Shown here: positions 8,423 through 17,363 of the stretch, one piece after another | Position numbering within the stretch: position 1 is the stretch's first letter | Layout: the number at the start of each line of letters is the position of its first letter | Assembly: GCF_003383615.1 (NCBI RefSeq) | Contig: NZ_QNUL01000003.1 | Span: forward strand, 1-64,000 | Reading direction: 5' to 3' | Length of the DNA: 64,000 bases | DNA from: Dyadobacter luteus | Lineage (GTDB): Bacteria; Bacteroidota; Bacteroidia; Cytophagales; Spirosomataceae | Made by a program: the position numbers and the translations under genes | The notes under the pieces: generated by a model | Told to the model about the DNA's origin: nothing | Seen by the model: the letters and a program-made list of their open reading frames with translations, nothing else | The model's database searches: none

Positions 8423-11335
8423 TTACCTCCCGCAGATACCCGTAAAATCACAAAACGCGCATGTATTAAGCTCGTTGGTTTTAGCGAAAGGAATATCCGG
8501 ATCCAGCATATCATTGAGAATGTCGGTTAATATCCTTTCAGATTCTTCCAAAAACTGTGCAGGGTTCACTCCATCTGTCAATTCTAGCGGGTTGACAATG
8601 GCATTTTTTGGGTCCCGGAAAGAATAGAATCCTGATTTTACCAGATGTTGACCGAAGTCATAAACGGTGTCCTGGAGTTTCAGCCCCTGTTCTTCCCGCA
8701 TTTTGCGGTACATCAGATACTCATAAAGCCATAGCTGACGCACATAACCCATTTTTTTGTCGCCATCCGTTTTCATCATTTCATCTCTCAGCAGCGGATC
8801 GGCCAGTTTGGTTTTGGCTGAAAGCTCAACGCTGCCGGTTTTGTAATCCATGACAAACAAGGTTCCTGCATCATCGCGCTCAATCCTGTCAATTTTTCCT
8901 CCGATGTTCACAGGCGTGTATTGCCCTTGTAGGACAAGATTGATACTGGTGCGAAGAGCTTGTTCCGCTGCCAGAATTTTCCGCCTTGGCTTCTGTTCCA
9001 TCTGATGTTTGAGAAAGGTCAGGATTTGCTGTTCCCCGATCTGGAAATAAATTCTGTTTAGCCCCATATCTGTCACGTAGCCGCTGTATAGCCGGTTGAA
9101 TTCTTCCCGGAGAATAGCTTTAATCTGCTCTTCCGAAGGATCATTTCCAGAGAGAAAAAATTCGTTATCCATCCGCTCCAGACAGCTATGCAGCCAAATC
9201 CCTATTTTATCCATTCCCAGCTCTTCTTCCACCTCTTCCTTTTCCTGAACACCCACGATATGTTTCAGATAAAACTGCATTGAGCAGCGGATGAACTCGT
9301 TCAGGTGTGTAGGATAAATGCCTTTCCCGGACAGATACCCCCGGATCGCAGCCAGCATTTCATCGTTTTTGACGACTACTTCTTCAGGTTCAGTGTAGTT
9401 GCCGGATTCAAAAACAACTGTCTTATTTTCGATCCTGATCAGCGGGTTGTACCCGGTCAGTTCATATTCCAGCTGCCGGATGAACCTGCTTTTTTCCCCT
9501 CCACCGGGGGCATCATTGGTGCTGGTATAAAGCATGTGAACCTCAGACGCACGTTGTATCAGATGGTAAAAATGGTAGGACATCACAGCCTCTTGGTGCT
9601 GGTAGGTGGGCAGTCCCACTGCCTGAGCAGCATCAAAAGGGATGAGCGAATTTTGTTTTTTTGCCTGCGGAGTAATCCCCTCGTTTACAGACAGAACAAT
9701 AACTCGCTCAAAATCCAGAGCACGGGTCTCTAGCATTCCCAGAATTTGTAAATCGCTGATCGGCTCCCCGCTGAAAGGTATGCGGGTTTGTCTGATCAGC
9801 TCGAACATAAACGAACGAAGCGTTTTCAGATTGATCAGCTCACTGCGTTCTGCCAGGGTTTGCTCGAACTGTTTGAGCAAAGTATAAAACAGATACAGAT
9901 ACTCGGTTTCCAGTGCATTTTTGTAATCTTTATATACATCCCTTAGCAGATTGATCAGCTGATAAAATGCGTCCAGTATGGCTATAGGATTGTTTTTATC
10001 CCAACGGGTAAACAGTATCTTAAACAAAGGGTGATGATCGCCAAGTGCTATGAGTTCATCTGCGCTCAGGTAGACGATATTTTTATCTGTAATCTCGTTG
10101 AGTGTCCTTTGAATTATGGTTTGACCGTCGCTCTCAGGTTTGAGCATTACGTATTCAAAATGCCGGATGAAGGGGTGGTTCAATACCTTTCCAACAGACT
10201 TATGCCCGAATTTGGGAATCCTTACAATCTGACCACTTCGGTTTTTGAACTCCACAACATTCTGCTGCAGTTCAAACAGACTGTCAATCAACGTATACAA
10301 GAGGGAACTTCTCAATGATAGTCCCATGGTAATGTTCAGATCCGTTACCTGCTCATCCAGCGAATACAACATGGGCAAAAGCAGGTTCTCATCTGCCAAT
10401 ACGATCGCTGTGAGCACCGGTCTCTCAGGATCTTCATTCTGGCGCATGGTTTGATACAACTGTCCGGCTACCTTGGCCTGAAGGGTTGCATTAGGAACGC
10501 CATACAGGGTAATATTTTTGGCAGAAGTTAAAAGATGGTCGGTCATCTGGTTCCATTCTTTTCCAAACCGTTTGTCTTTCTGGTATTCCCGGAGACTTTT
10601 TCCAGCCTCTACGCCTGTATTCTCCTGCATGTAATAGCGGTCGGTATCCCAGATGGCCTCTGCCTTTTCCGCTTTCACGAGTGCTGTTACAATTCGTTTC
10701 TCTGCCTCTGTGAATGCATTAAAACCTGCGAAATAGATGCGTTCGTGGGTAGAGTCTGCCACCAATAACGTATCCACATGCTCAGCAAGATGCCGGTAGG
10801 CCATGCCACGGTAAGCCTTATTTCTGTTGGAAAGCCGTGCTCTGAACGATGCATATATTTTTTTGATATTTTCAAACAGCGAAAAATACTGCCCCGTACC
10901 ACTGGTTTCCGGTAATGTTCTACCAGAAGGCAGGTTTTGTTGCCATCGGTCTATCGCTCTTGCTTCAGACAAATAATCGAAGAGATAGTCTGTGTTTACC
11001 AGATACTGATCCACCTTATCAAGATCAGAAAGCAGCACGGATGCCCAACCCATGAACCTGTCAAAGTCAATGGTCGGATCTATTTCCTTAAAGGTTTCGT
11101 AAAGCTCGAAAAGAAGGTGTACTGAATCCTCAATCCGAAGCGTACAGATACTTTCAACGAAATCATCCACTGCTAAAACCGTAGGGCTCATTACAGGTTC
11201 TTTGGCTGCATTGGCCAACTCCTGCATCACAAAGAAGGCCGCTCTTCTCGTAGGCAAAACAATGGTTACACCGGAGAGATCAGCCGGATGATTTTTGTAA
11301 ATATGTGCCGCTACGTGTTGAAGAAAAGTTTGCAT
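8423..11335 (-). CDS. AddB/RecB-like PD-(D/E)XK nuclease family protein
   Basis: 970 residues. The N-terminus has an AddB-like segment (GVTIVLPTRRAAFFVMQEL) without a recognisable Walker A. The C-terminus has the nuclease core: D816 in GKIDR, then D830-Y-K832 in VMDYKTG. It ends with Cys959, Cys962 and Cys968 (CAFCDFTGIC); with an upstream Cys in the nuclease domain (EFIRCSMQFYL) these could hold a 4Fe-4S cluster as in AddB and Cas4. The likely role is processing of double-strand DNA ends with an AddA-type helicase, not seen in this window. It is the last gene of a minus-strand run (lpxK, porin, miaE, this gene), 60 bases behind miaE. Confidence 0.85.
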   Translation of the reverse strand: MQTFLQHVAAHIYKNHPADLSGVTIVLPTRRAAFFVMQELANAAKEPVMSPTVLAVDDFVESICTLRIEDSVHLLFELYETFKEIDPTIDFDRFMGWASVLLSDLDKVDQYLVNTDYLFDYLSEARAIDRWQQNLPSGRTLPETSGTGQYFSLFENIKKIYASFRARLSNRNKAYRGMAYRHLAEHVDTLLVADSTHERIYFAGFNAFTEAEKRIVTALVKAEKAEAIWDTDRYYMQENTGVEAGKSLREYQKDKRFGKEWNQMTDHLLTSAKNITLYGVPNATLQAKVAGQLYQTMRQNEDPERPVLTAIVLADENLLLPMLYSLDEQVTDLNITMGLSLRSSLLYTLIDSLFELQQNVVEFKNRSGQIVRIPKFGHKSVGKVLNHPFIRHFEYVMLKPESDGQTIIQRTLNEITDKNIVYLSADELIALGDHHPLFKILFTRWDKNNPIAILDAFYQLINLLRDVYKDYKNALETEYLYLFYTLLKQFEQTLAERSELINLKTLRSFMFELIRQTRIPFSGEPISDLQILGMLETRALDFERVIVLSVNEGITPQAKKQNSLIPFDAAQAVGLPTYQHQEAVMSYHFYHLIQRASEVHMLYTSTNDAPGGGEKSRFIRQLEYELTGYNPLIRIENKTVVFESGNYTEPEEVVVKNDEMLAAIRGYLSGKGIYPTHLNEFIRCSMQFYLKHIVGVQEKEEVEEELGMDKIGIWLHSCLERMDNEFFLSGNDPSEEQIKAILREEFNRLYSGYVTDMGLNRIYFQIGEQQILTFLKHQMEQKPRRKILAAEQALRTSINLVLQGQYTPVNIGGKIDRIERDDAGTLFVMDYKTGSVELSAKTKLADPLLRDEMMKTDGDKKMGYVRQLWLYEYLMYRKMREEQGLKLQDTVYDFGQHLVKSGFYSFRDPKNAIVNPLELTDGVNPAQFLEESERILTDILNDMLDPDIPFAKTNELNTCAFCDFTGICGR

Positions 11336-11395
11336 TACAGCTCGCTGTTGGTAAATGATCAGGCGAAATTAAGGGAATGAGAGCTATGAAAATAA

Positions 11396-11989
11396 TCAGT
11401 GCATACGATCTGCCCGCGGCCCCAGTGTCTTCATAATTTCTGCTTCCTGAAAAAGAAGTTCCTTCCAGCGGGTTCTTACCATATCTTGAGGGATATATTG
11501 TTCTGCCAGTTCAATAAAAGTACGGTAATGCCCCGCTTCGGAAATCATGAGCTCACGGTAGAATTTTTGCAGGTGCTCGTCGTCCAGCGATTCGGATAGT
11601 AATTTAAAACGTTCACAGCTGCGGGCTTCTATCAGTGCGCAGATCAATAGTTTATCAAGTAATGCTTCTTCATAATCACCTTTATTGCGTACCAGTTTCA
11701 TTAGCTGACCTACGTACTCGTCTTTTCGCTGTCTTCCGAGAGGGATATTTCGTTTTTTCAGTTCCTTTAAAACCCTTTGGAAATGTCCCCATTCTTCCGC
11801 TACAATGGGTGTGAGCGTTTCAACAATACTGGTTTTCTCCGGATAATGAACGATTAGTGAAATGCAGCTCGATGCCGCCTTCTGTTCGCAATAAGCATGA
11901 TCAATCAAAATATCGCCGATCTGCATCGCAGCTATATCAACCCATCTGGGGTCAGTCGGGAGTTCGAGACCGAGTGTGGTTAAAGACAT
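11396..11989 (-). CDS. miaE: tRNA-(ms2io6A)-hydroxylase MiaE
   Basis: 197 residues, the usual length. MiaE is a non-haem di-iron oxygenase that hydroxylates the isopentenyl group of ms2i6A at tRNA position 37. Carboxylate/His iron-ligand motifs fit: an early Glu in the DHAYCEQKAAS helix, EEWGHF near residues 85-90, EARSCERF, and EAGHYRTF near the end. The MiaA/MiaB enzymes that make its substrate are not in the window. It lies between the porin gene (56 bases upstream) and the AddB-like gene (60 bases downstream) on the same strand, consistent with one transcript. Confidence 0.92.
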   Translation of the reverse strand: MSLTTLGLELPTDPRWVDIAAMQIGDILIDHAYCEQKAASSCISLIVHYPEKTSIVETLTPIVAEEWGHFQRVLKELKKRNIPLGRQRKDEYVGQLMKLVRNKGDYEEALLDKLLICALIEARSCERFKLLSESLDDEHLQKFYRELMISEAGHYRTFIELAEQYIPQDMVRTRWKELLFQEAEIMKTLGPRADRMH

Positions 11990-12045
11990 TATTCAGTAAG
12001 GATTTATTTGAATCCATGGCATGCGTGAACCATGAAAGTTGTGGT

Positions 12046-14028
12046 TTAATCAAACAACGGCCACAACACACCGAAGGAGAATGCTCTGCCTTGCCCCATA
12101 TAAGTAGGCGTGATGTAATAGCCTGCCGGCGCAGCACCCCAAAGATTCATATTTACGTACGACATCTGGAAGAATAATCTCACGCGGCTGATACGGATGT
12201 TTGCAAATGCGTCAGTAATAACCCGGCCTTGTACCTGTGTTGTATTCTGCCTGTGAAATTGCTGCGTAACCGGCATATAAGCATCTGCGAAATAGGTAGA
12301 GCGGTACCGTGCAGCAAGTCCAAGTTGGATATGAAGTACCTTGGCGTACACAAAATCGTAGGTAACCTCTCCACTTGCAAATAGGTTTGGCACCTTGAAA
12401 ATGTCGCTGTTATCAGTTCCTGAGAAATAGGCCATACCTGCAAAGTTCCATCGTTTGAAATGACTTGCAGTGGTAGCACCTATCCGATAAAGACCAAATC
12501 GGCCATTGTATTGTGTCGGCAAGGCCAATGTATCGTAGTAGATATAGTCCACGATCTGGTGTATATAGGCATCAGCAGTAAAGTCGATTTTTTTTGATTT
12601 GACAGGTGCTGAGCCATAGAAGGTCAGTACCTTTTGACCGTTAAAATTATTTCTCCAGTCAAAATGGTTGCCCAGATAGCGTTGCGTAAGAAGGTCGGGT
12701 GCCGTCTGGATAATCTGAACTCCGGCTTTGCCCCATTTGGTACTAAGTTCTCCTTTAAGATTGTACTCAAAATTGACAGACAAATTCAATTCTGCTTCAG
12801 CCGTCAGATGTTGAGCAGAATCCTTAAGATAGTAAGCCAGCCAGGCACCAACGATATTGTCAAAACGAAGACCGGTACGGTAGGTGGCATATGGGCGTCC
12901 ACTTGTGTTGAAATCCTGTCCCTTTGCGTTCATTCCATACAAACGAGGACGGTAATACGCCCTGTAGTTAAAACCCGAAAGGTAACCTTTGAAGCCTAAC
13001 TTGGTATCCAGAAGCTTGTAATAAATGTCCTGTCTGGTGGTGGTTGTATCAAATTTAACCGTTTTGTAAATGCCATTGGTGATGCCCTGCGCTATATCCC
13101 GATCCGTATAACGGTTGATGACGCTTGAATACTCTCCCTGCTGGAAAAGCTGAAAACCATTGGCAAGCTTGTATTGCTGGTACACGTGAAAGACATGACG
13201 TCGTTCCCATGAATTGGCGTTATCGCTTATTCTTGCAGGGCCATCGTAGGGGTAAGGATCAATCTGCCCGGTGACCGCATCAGTAGTGAGCATAACACCT
13301 CCCTGTTCCCGCACTTTCTGATTCAAATGGCGGTAATGGGCCAGCAAAAGGTATTTTTTGTCTTTGGAGAAAAAGCTGGTATGCATCAGCATAGTCCAGT
13401 TCTGGCCCAAAAATGCGCCGGAACTGATGGTATTATAACTTCCGTATTGCTTGTTAGATGTAAATCTTTCAAAATTCAGACCGAAGTTGAACCGGGAGTG
13501 GGCATTTTGCGAATAACCGAACTTTCCAAGTGAGGTTTGCTTGCCGCCATTGATATAGGATAGATACGTATGTTGAGACTTGGTATCAATATATTGTACC
13601 TCTTCCGCTTTGATTGCATAGGTATCATAAGCACGCATTCCGAGTTGCGTACCGATATCTTGCCGTGGCTGGAAAAATATACTTCTCGAAGCTGTCAGTG
13701 CATTGCCCAGGTCAACAAGTTTTCCCCAGGACTTATCAATGGGAGACCAGCGGTGAAAGTTGGTAAGCGAAGTGTCGACCAGATAACGCACTGAATCCCG
13801 GTTGTTCAGGATATCATTTTCAAAGTAATGCAGCGTGGTTTTCGGGCCATAAATGTTCTTGGTACTATCATCCAGAACTGCTCCTCCGCCACCTCCACTG
13901 CCAAGGCCACCTCCTCCGCTACCGCCGGGCATTTTGATACCGGCCGGCAAATTTACCTGAGCCGATGCTTGTTGCTGCCAAAAAACGATGCTGATAAGGA
14001 ATAGTGTAATACTAAAAGCAATTCTCAT
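12046..14028 (-). CDS. Putative outer-membrane porin (Porin_10-like)
   Basis: 660 residues with a signal peptide (about 1-23, ending ASA-Q). A Gly-rich stretch follows (about 33-52), then a long series of aromatic-rich amphipathic strands typical of a beta-barrel (for example HSRFNFGLNFERFTSN and YRAYYRPRLYGMN). The pattern and length match the Bacteroidota putative porin family. It should sit in the outer membrane as a channel, substrate unknown. It starts 24 bases after the lpxK stop, so the two are probably co-transcribed, coupling a lipid A enzyme to an envelope protein. Confidence 0.8.
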   Translation of the reverse strand: MRIAFSITLFLISIVFWQQQASAQVNLPAGIKMPGGSGGGGLGSGGGGGAVLDDSTKNIYGPKTTLHYFENDILNNRDSVRYLVDTSLTNFHRWSPIDKSWGKLVDLGNALTASRSIFFQPRQDIGTQLGMRAYDTYAIKAEEVQYIDTKSQHTYLSYINGGKQTSLGKFGYSQNAHSRFNFGLNFERFTSNKQYGSYNTISSGAFLGQNWTMLMHTSFFSKDKKYLLLAHYRHLNQKVREQGGVMLTTDAVTGQIDPYPYDGPARISDNANSWERRHVFHVYQQYKLANGFQLFQQGEYSSVINRYTDRDIAQGITNGIYKTVKFDTTTTRQDIYYKLLDTKLGFKGYLSGFNYRAYYRPRLYGMNAKGQDFNTSGRPYATYRTGLRFDNIVGAWLAYYLKDSAQHLTAEAELNLSVNFEYNLKGELSTKWGKAGVQIIQTAPDLLTQRYLGNHFDWRNNFNGQKVLTFYGSAPVKSKKIDFTADAYIHQIVDYIYYDTLALPTQYNGRFGLYRIGATTASHFKRWNFAGMAYFSGTDNSDIFKVPNLFASGEVTYDFVYAKVLHIQLGLAARYRSTYFADAYMPVTQQFHRQNTTQVQGRVITDAFANIRISRVRLFFQMSYVNMNLWGAAPAGYYITPTYMGQGRAFSFGVLWPLFD

Positions 14029-14052
14029 AAACGAAACTATAATACGCCGTTT

Positions 14053-15093
14053 TTAAAGGATATTCTGGATTTTTTGCCGTATCCAGAGATCAAAGTTGCT
14101 GGTTTCATTTTTAAAATCTACGACAATGGGTATATAAACAAATTGAGCTGTAACACCTGCTTCTTCCACTAATGGTTTTAGCTTGACCATATCCTTTTCG
14201 GTTGTAACTACAAAAGTATCGTTTTTTAAGTACTTAATCAGTCCTTTCAGATCGTCGGTGCTGTAATTATGGTGATCAGGATAAATAATTTCCTCTATAA
14301 CGTTACAATGCTGCCCGACATGTGCGGTAAACGTAGCTGGATTTGCGATGCCGGCCACCAGTTTAACATTATTTAACTTAACCCGACTTCCGTCATAACA
14401 AACAGCCTCGCCATACCGGATGAAAGAGAAAAAGACAGGCGTTCCGTTTTTGCCGTAGCGACGGATTTTTGTGATAATCTGTATTTTTTCTTCTTCTGTC
14501 AGAGTGGACGGACATTTGGTAACAATAATGGCATCAGCTCTCTTGGCTCCGCTTCTTGTTTCGCGAAGGCGTCCGGCAGGGAAGGGAAGATCTTTGTAGA
14601 ATGGCCGGGCATAGTCTGTCAATACCAGTTTCAGATCTTGAATAATGGCCCGGTGCTGGAAGGCGTCATCGAGCAACAGCAGTTTTACATCAGGCTTCAG
14701 GGAAGCAATTTCTCTTGCTCCAATCACCCGTTTCTCACAGACTGCCACTGTGACAGAATCTCCGAATTTTTCAAAATACTGTAAGGGCTCATCACCAATA
14801 TCTTCGGCGGTCAGCTTCGGTTGAGCCAGTACAAAACCCTTTGTTTTTCTCCCATATCCTCTGCTCAGGATAGCTGTAGCATATTTTGCTGACAGCAACC
14901 GTACAAGATACTCTGTCATAGGGGTTTTGCCTGTTCCTCCAACAGTGATGTTACCGACAGAAAGAGTGAATTGGGAAGGCCTTTCAGAACGCAGCACCTG
15001 TGTGTCGTATAGCAGATTTCGGATACTGGTAATCAAACCGTATAGCCAGGAAAGAGGTGTCAATATGACTTTAATCCAATTGCGTTCTATCAT
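14053..15093 (-). CDS. lpxK: Tetraacyldisaccharide 4'-kinase LpxK
   Basis: 346 residues. LpxK phosphorylates the 4' position of the lipid A disaccharide precursor at the inner membrane, the sixth step of the Raetz pathway. The Walker A-type loop is VGNITVGGTGKTPMT, with K57-T58. Later blocks typical of the family include ILSRGYGRKTKG, LLLDDAFQHR and VVTTEKDMVKL. An N-terminal hydrophobic helix (about 8-26) would anchor it to the membrane. It heads the minus-strand run toward 8423 and is divergent from menC, with about 66 bases between the start codons. Confidence 0.95.
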   Translation of the reverse strand: MIERNWIKVILTPLSWLYGLITSIRNLLYDTQVLRSERPSQFTLSVGNITVGGTGKTPMTEYLVRLLSAKYATAILSRGYGRKTKGFVLAQPKLTAEDIGDEPLQYFEKFGDSVTVAVCEKRVIGAREIASLKPDVKLLLLDDAFQHRAIIQDLKLVLTDYARPFYKDLPFPAGRLRETRSGAKRADAIIVTKCPSTLTEEEKIQIITKIRRYGKNGTPVFFSFIRYGEAVCYDGSRVKLNNVKLVAGIANPATFTAHVGQHCNVIEEIIYPDHHNYSTDDLKGLIKYLKNDTFVVTTEKDMVKLKPLVEEAGVTAQFVYIPIVVDFKNETSNFDLWIRQKIQNIL

Positions 15094-15159
15094 CTTATCT
15101 GCATAATTACGTATTTTTTGGCTAATATTGCAGCCCTGAAAAAACTGACACCAGAAATC

Positions 15160-16242
15160 ATGCCGTTAAAAATCGTCTTTACACCTCATACGCTGCGCTT
15201 TAAAAAGCAGGCAGGAACATCGCGTGGGGTGATGACGGAGCGGAAATCATGGCTTGTACGTGTTACGGATACAGAACGGCCTGGCGTTGAAGGTTACGGG
15301 GAGTGCGGGCCGTTGCCGGGATTAAGTGTCGACGATCTGCCTGATTTTGAGAATCAGCTGGCTGATGTCTGCTCTCTTTTCAACGAGCTGGATTTAGAAG
15401 TATTTCCTTTCAATCTTTCTATCATCCTTCAGCAGGTTATCCCTGAACATCTGCCTTCTGTCAGATTTGGAATAGAAACTGCCTTGCTGGATTATATGAA
15501 TGGTGGCAACAGAATCATTTATCACAGCCCATTCATCAGTGATCAGAAAGGCATTCTGATGAACGGGTTGATCTGGATGGGGGATTATGATTCTATGCAA
15601 CAGCAGGTGCAGCAAAAACTGGAACAAGGGTTTGCCACTTTAAAAATGAAGGTAGGCGCTATAGATTTCCAACAGGAGCTGCAGGTACTTGCTTCGGTGA
15701 GAAAGCAGTTTTCGGCTTCGGAAATCACATTGCGTGTAGATGCTAACGGTGCATTTAATGCAGAAAACGTGGATACTAAACTGGAAGCACTTGCCCGGTT
15801 TGACCTGCATTCAATTGAACAACCTGTGAAAGCAGGGCAACATGAACTTATGGCACAGATTTGTGCAAGCTCGCCAGTGCCGGTTGCGTTGGACGAGGAG
15901 TTGATTGGAATATTTGACTACAGAGAGAAATTCGCACTGTTAAAGAAAATTCAACCTACCTATATCATTTTGAAACCCGGATTATTGGGCGGTTTTCGGC
16001 AAACGAAAGAATGGATTGAGATTGCAGACAGGCTGAAGATCGGATGGTGGATTACCTCTGCGCTGGAATCCAATATTGGTCTGAACGCGATTGCACAGTT
16101 CACTTCGCAGTTTCACAATGAGCTGCCCCAGGGGCTAGGCACGGGGCAGCTGTATCATAATAATTTTGAATCTCCGCTTTATATCAGGGACGGTCATTTG
16201 TTTTATGATCTGAACAAGGAATGGGAGTTGCCCTCGTTTTGA
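15160..16242 (+). CDS. menC: o-succinylbenzoate synthase MenC (enolase superfamily)
   Basis: 360 residues from the ATG at 15160. The frame continues upstream to a TTG at 15118, but those 14 residues do not look like part of the fold. Enolase-superfamily residues are in place: KMKVG (K162/K164), metal ligands D194 in DANGAF, E220 in SIEQP, D245 in ALDEE, and K272 in LKPGLLGG. The order and the KPGLLGG segment favour MenC, which dehydrates SHCHC in menaquinone synthesis; a dipeptide epimerase is the alternative. No other men gene is in the window. It is divergent from lpxK and convergent with hemF. Confidence 0.85.
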   Translation: MPLKIVFTPHTLRFKKQAGTSRGVMTERKSWLVRVTDTERPGVEGYGECGPLPGLSVDDLPDFENQLADVCSLFNELDLEVFPFNLSIILQQVIPEHLPSVRFGIETALLDYMNGGNRIIYHSPFISDQKGILMNGLIWMGDYDSMQQQVQQKLEQGFATLKMKVGAIDFQQELQVLASVRKQFSASEITLRVDANGAFNAENVDTKLEALARFDLHSIEQPVKAGQHELMAQICASSPVPVALDEELIGIFDYREKFALLKKIQPTYIILKPGLLGGFRQTKEWIEIADRLKIGWWITSALESNIGLNAIAQFTSQFHNELPQGLGTGQLYHNNFESPLYIRDGHLFYDLNKEWELPSF

Positions 16243-16345
16243 GTCGGATGTTAGCACCTCGTTACCGGTCTGAATGCATTTTTGCAGCCTGAACGGGTAA
16301 TCAACTTACGACCGTCTGTCACCGTTCAGACCGCCGAAATGGCGT

Positions 16346-17266
16346 TCAGACCGGAGCCCACTCCACACCTTTGCGTAGCCATTCGATAGTAGCCGCTTCC
16401 TTAGATCCTTCTTCCAGGATCAGATTATACTCCCAGTTGGCCTGCGGAGGCAGACTCATCAGTATGGATTCGGTGCGACCATTTGTTTCCAGTCCGAATT
16501 TGGTGCCTCTGTCCCAGACCAGATTGAACTCGACATAACGTCCTCTTCGCAGATATTGCCAGTCTTTTTCCAGTTGTGTAAAAGGGATGTCGCGATATCT
16601 GTCCATGAGTGTTGTGTATATGGGCGCAAAGCTTTCACCTACTTCCTTCACAAAAGCAAAAAGCTGTTCTTTTGATAAACCCTGCCCATTTCCCTGCTGA
16701 TCTGGTTTCAGATAATCAAAGAAAATTCCTCCCACACCACGCGTTTCGTTGCGGTGTTGTATGAAAAAGTAATCGTCGGCCCAGGTTTTGAAAGTTGGGT
16801 AGAAGGCAGCATGGTGTTTGTCACAAACGGTTTTCAGATGCTGGTGAAATGCCCTTGCATCATCTTCAACTACGTAATGAGGAGTAAGGTCAATTCCTCC
16901 GCCAAACCAGCACGTTCCGTTACTCAGCTCAAAATACCGCACGTTCATATGAATGATGGGTACGTGGGGATTGCCAGGATGCATCACAATCGAAATACCG
17001 GTTGCAGTAAACTGAAAGTCATCGTTTTCTCCCAGGTTCATTTGCTGGCGAAGGCGCGGATGTACTTCTCCACGTACACTTGAAAAGTTGACACCTCCTT
17101 TTTCCAACACACTACCGTGCTGTATCAAACGGGTTCTGCCGCCTCCGCCTGAATGATGCTCCCAGGCATCTTCTTTAAATTTGCCCCCCCCGTCGGTTTC
17201 TTCAATCGCTGCACAAATGTTGTCCTGTAAACCCTTAAAAAATGACTCTATATCTTCAATATTCAT
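16346..17266 (-). CDS. hemF: Oxygen-dependent coproporphyrinogen III oxidase HemF
   Basis: 306 residues, full length. HemF decarboxylates coproporphyrinogen III to protoporphyrinogen IX in haem synthesis, using O2. Strongly conserved blocks are present: GGGGRTRLIQHG, HPGNPHVPIIHMNVRYFE, GGIDLTPHYV, RGVGGIFFDYL, and RRGRYVEFNLVWDRGTKFGL. It stands alone on the minus strand. A TATTTTTG (-7-like) lies at 17290-17297 on the minus strand, 24 bases ahead of the ATG. The gap to menC has short inverted copies of CCGGTCTGAA that may form a weak terminator. The aerobic enzyme suggests an aerobic organism, in line with the catalase at the end of the window. Confidence 0.95.
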   Translation of the reverse strand: MNIEDIESFFKGLQDNICAAIEETDGGGKFKEDAWEHHSGGGGRTRLIQHGSVLEKGGVNFSSVRGEVHPRLRQQMNLGENDDFQFTATGISIVMHPGNPHVPIIHMNVRYFELSNGTCWFGGGIDLTPHYVVEDDARAFHQHLKTVCDKHHAAFYPTFKTWADDYFFIQHRNETRGVGGIFFDYLKPDQQGNGQGLSKEQLFAFVKEVGESFAPIYTTLMDRYRDIPFTQLEKDWQYLRRGRYVEFNLVWDRGTKFGLETNGRTESILMSLPPQANWEYNLILEEGSKEAATIEWLRKGVEWAPV

Positions 17267-17363
17267 ATGCTGGTTCTTATGTTACCGGGCAAAAATACGA
17301 GGATAAACAGGAAACAGTAGTCAAATTAGGGACAGAATGATGTTTTTGAACAGAATAATTGTT

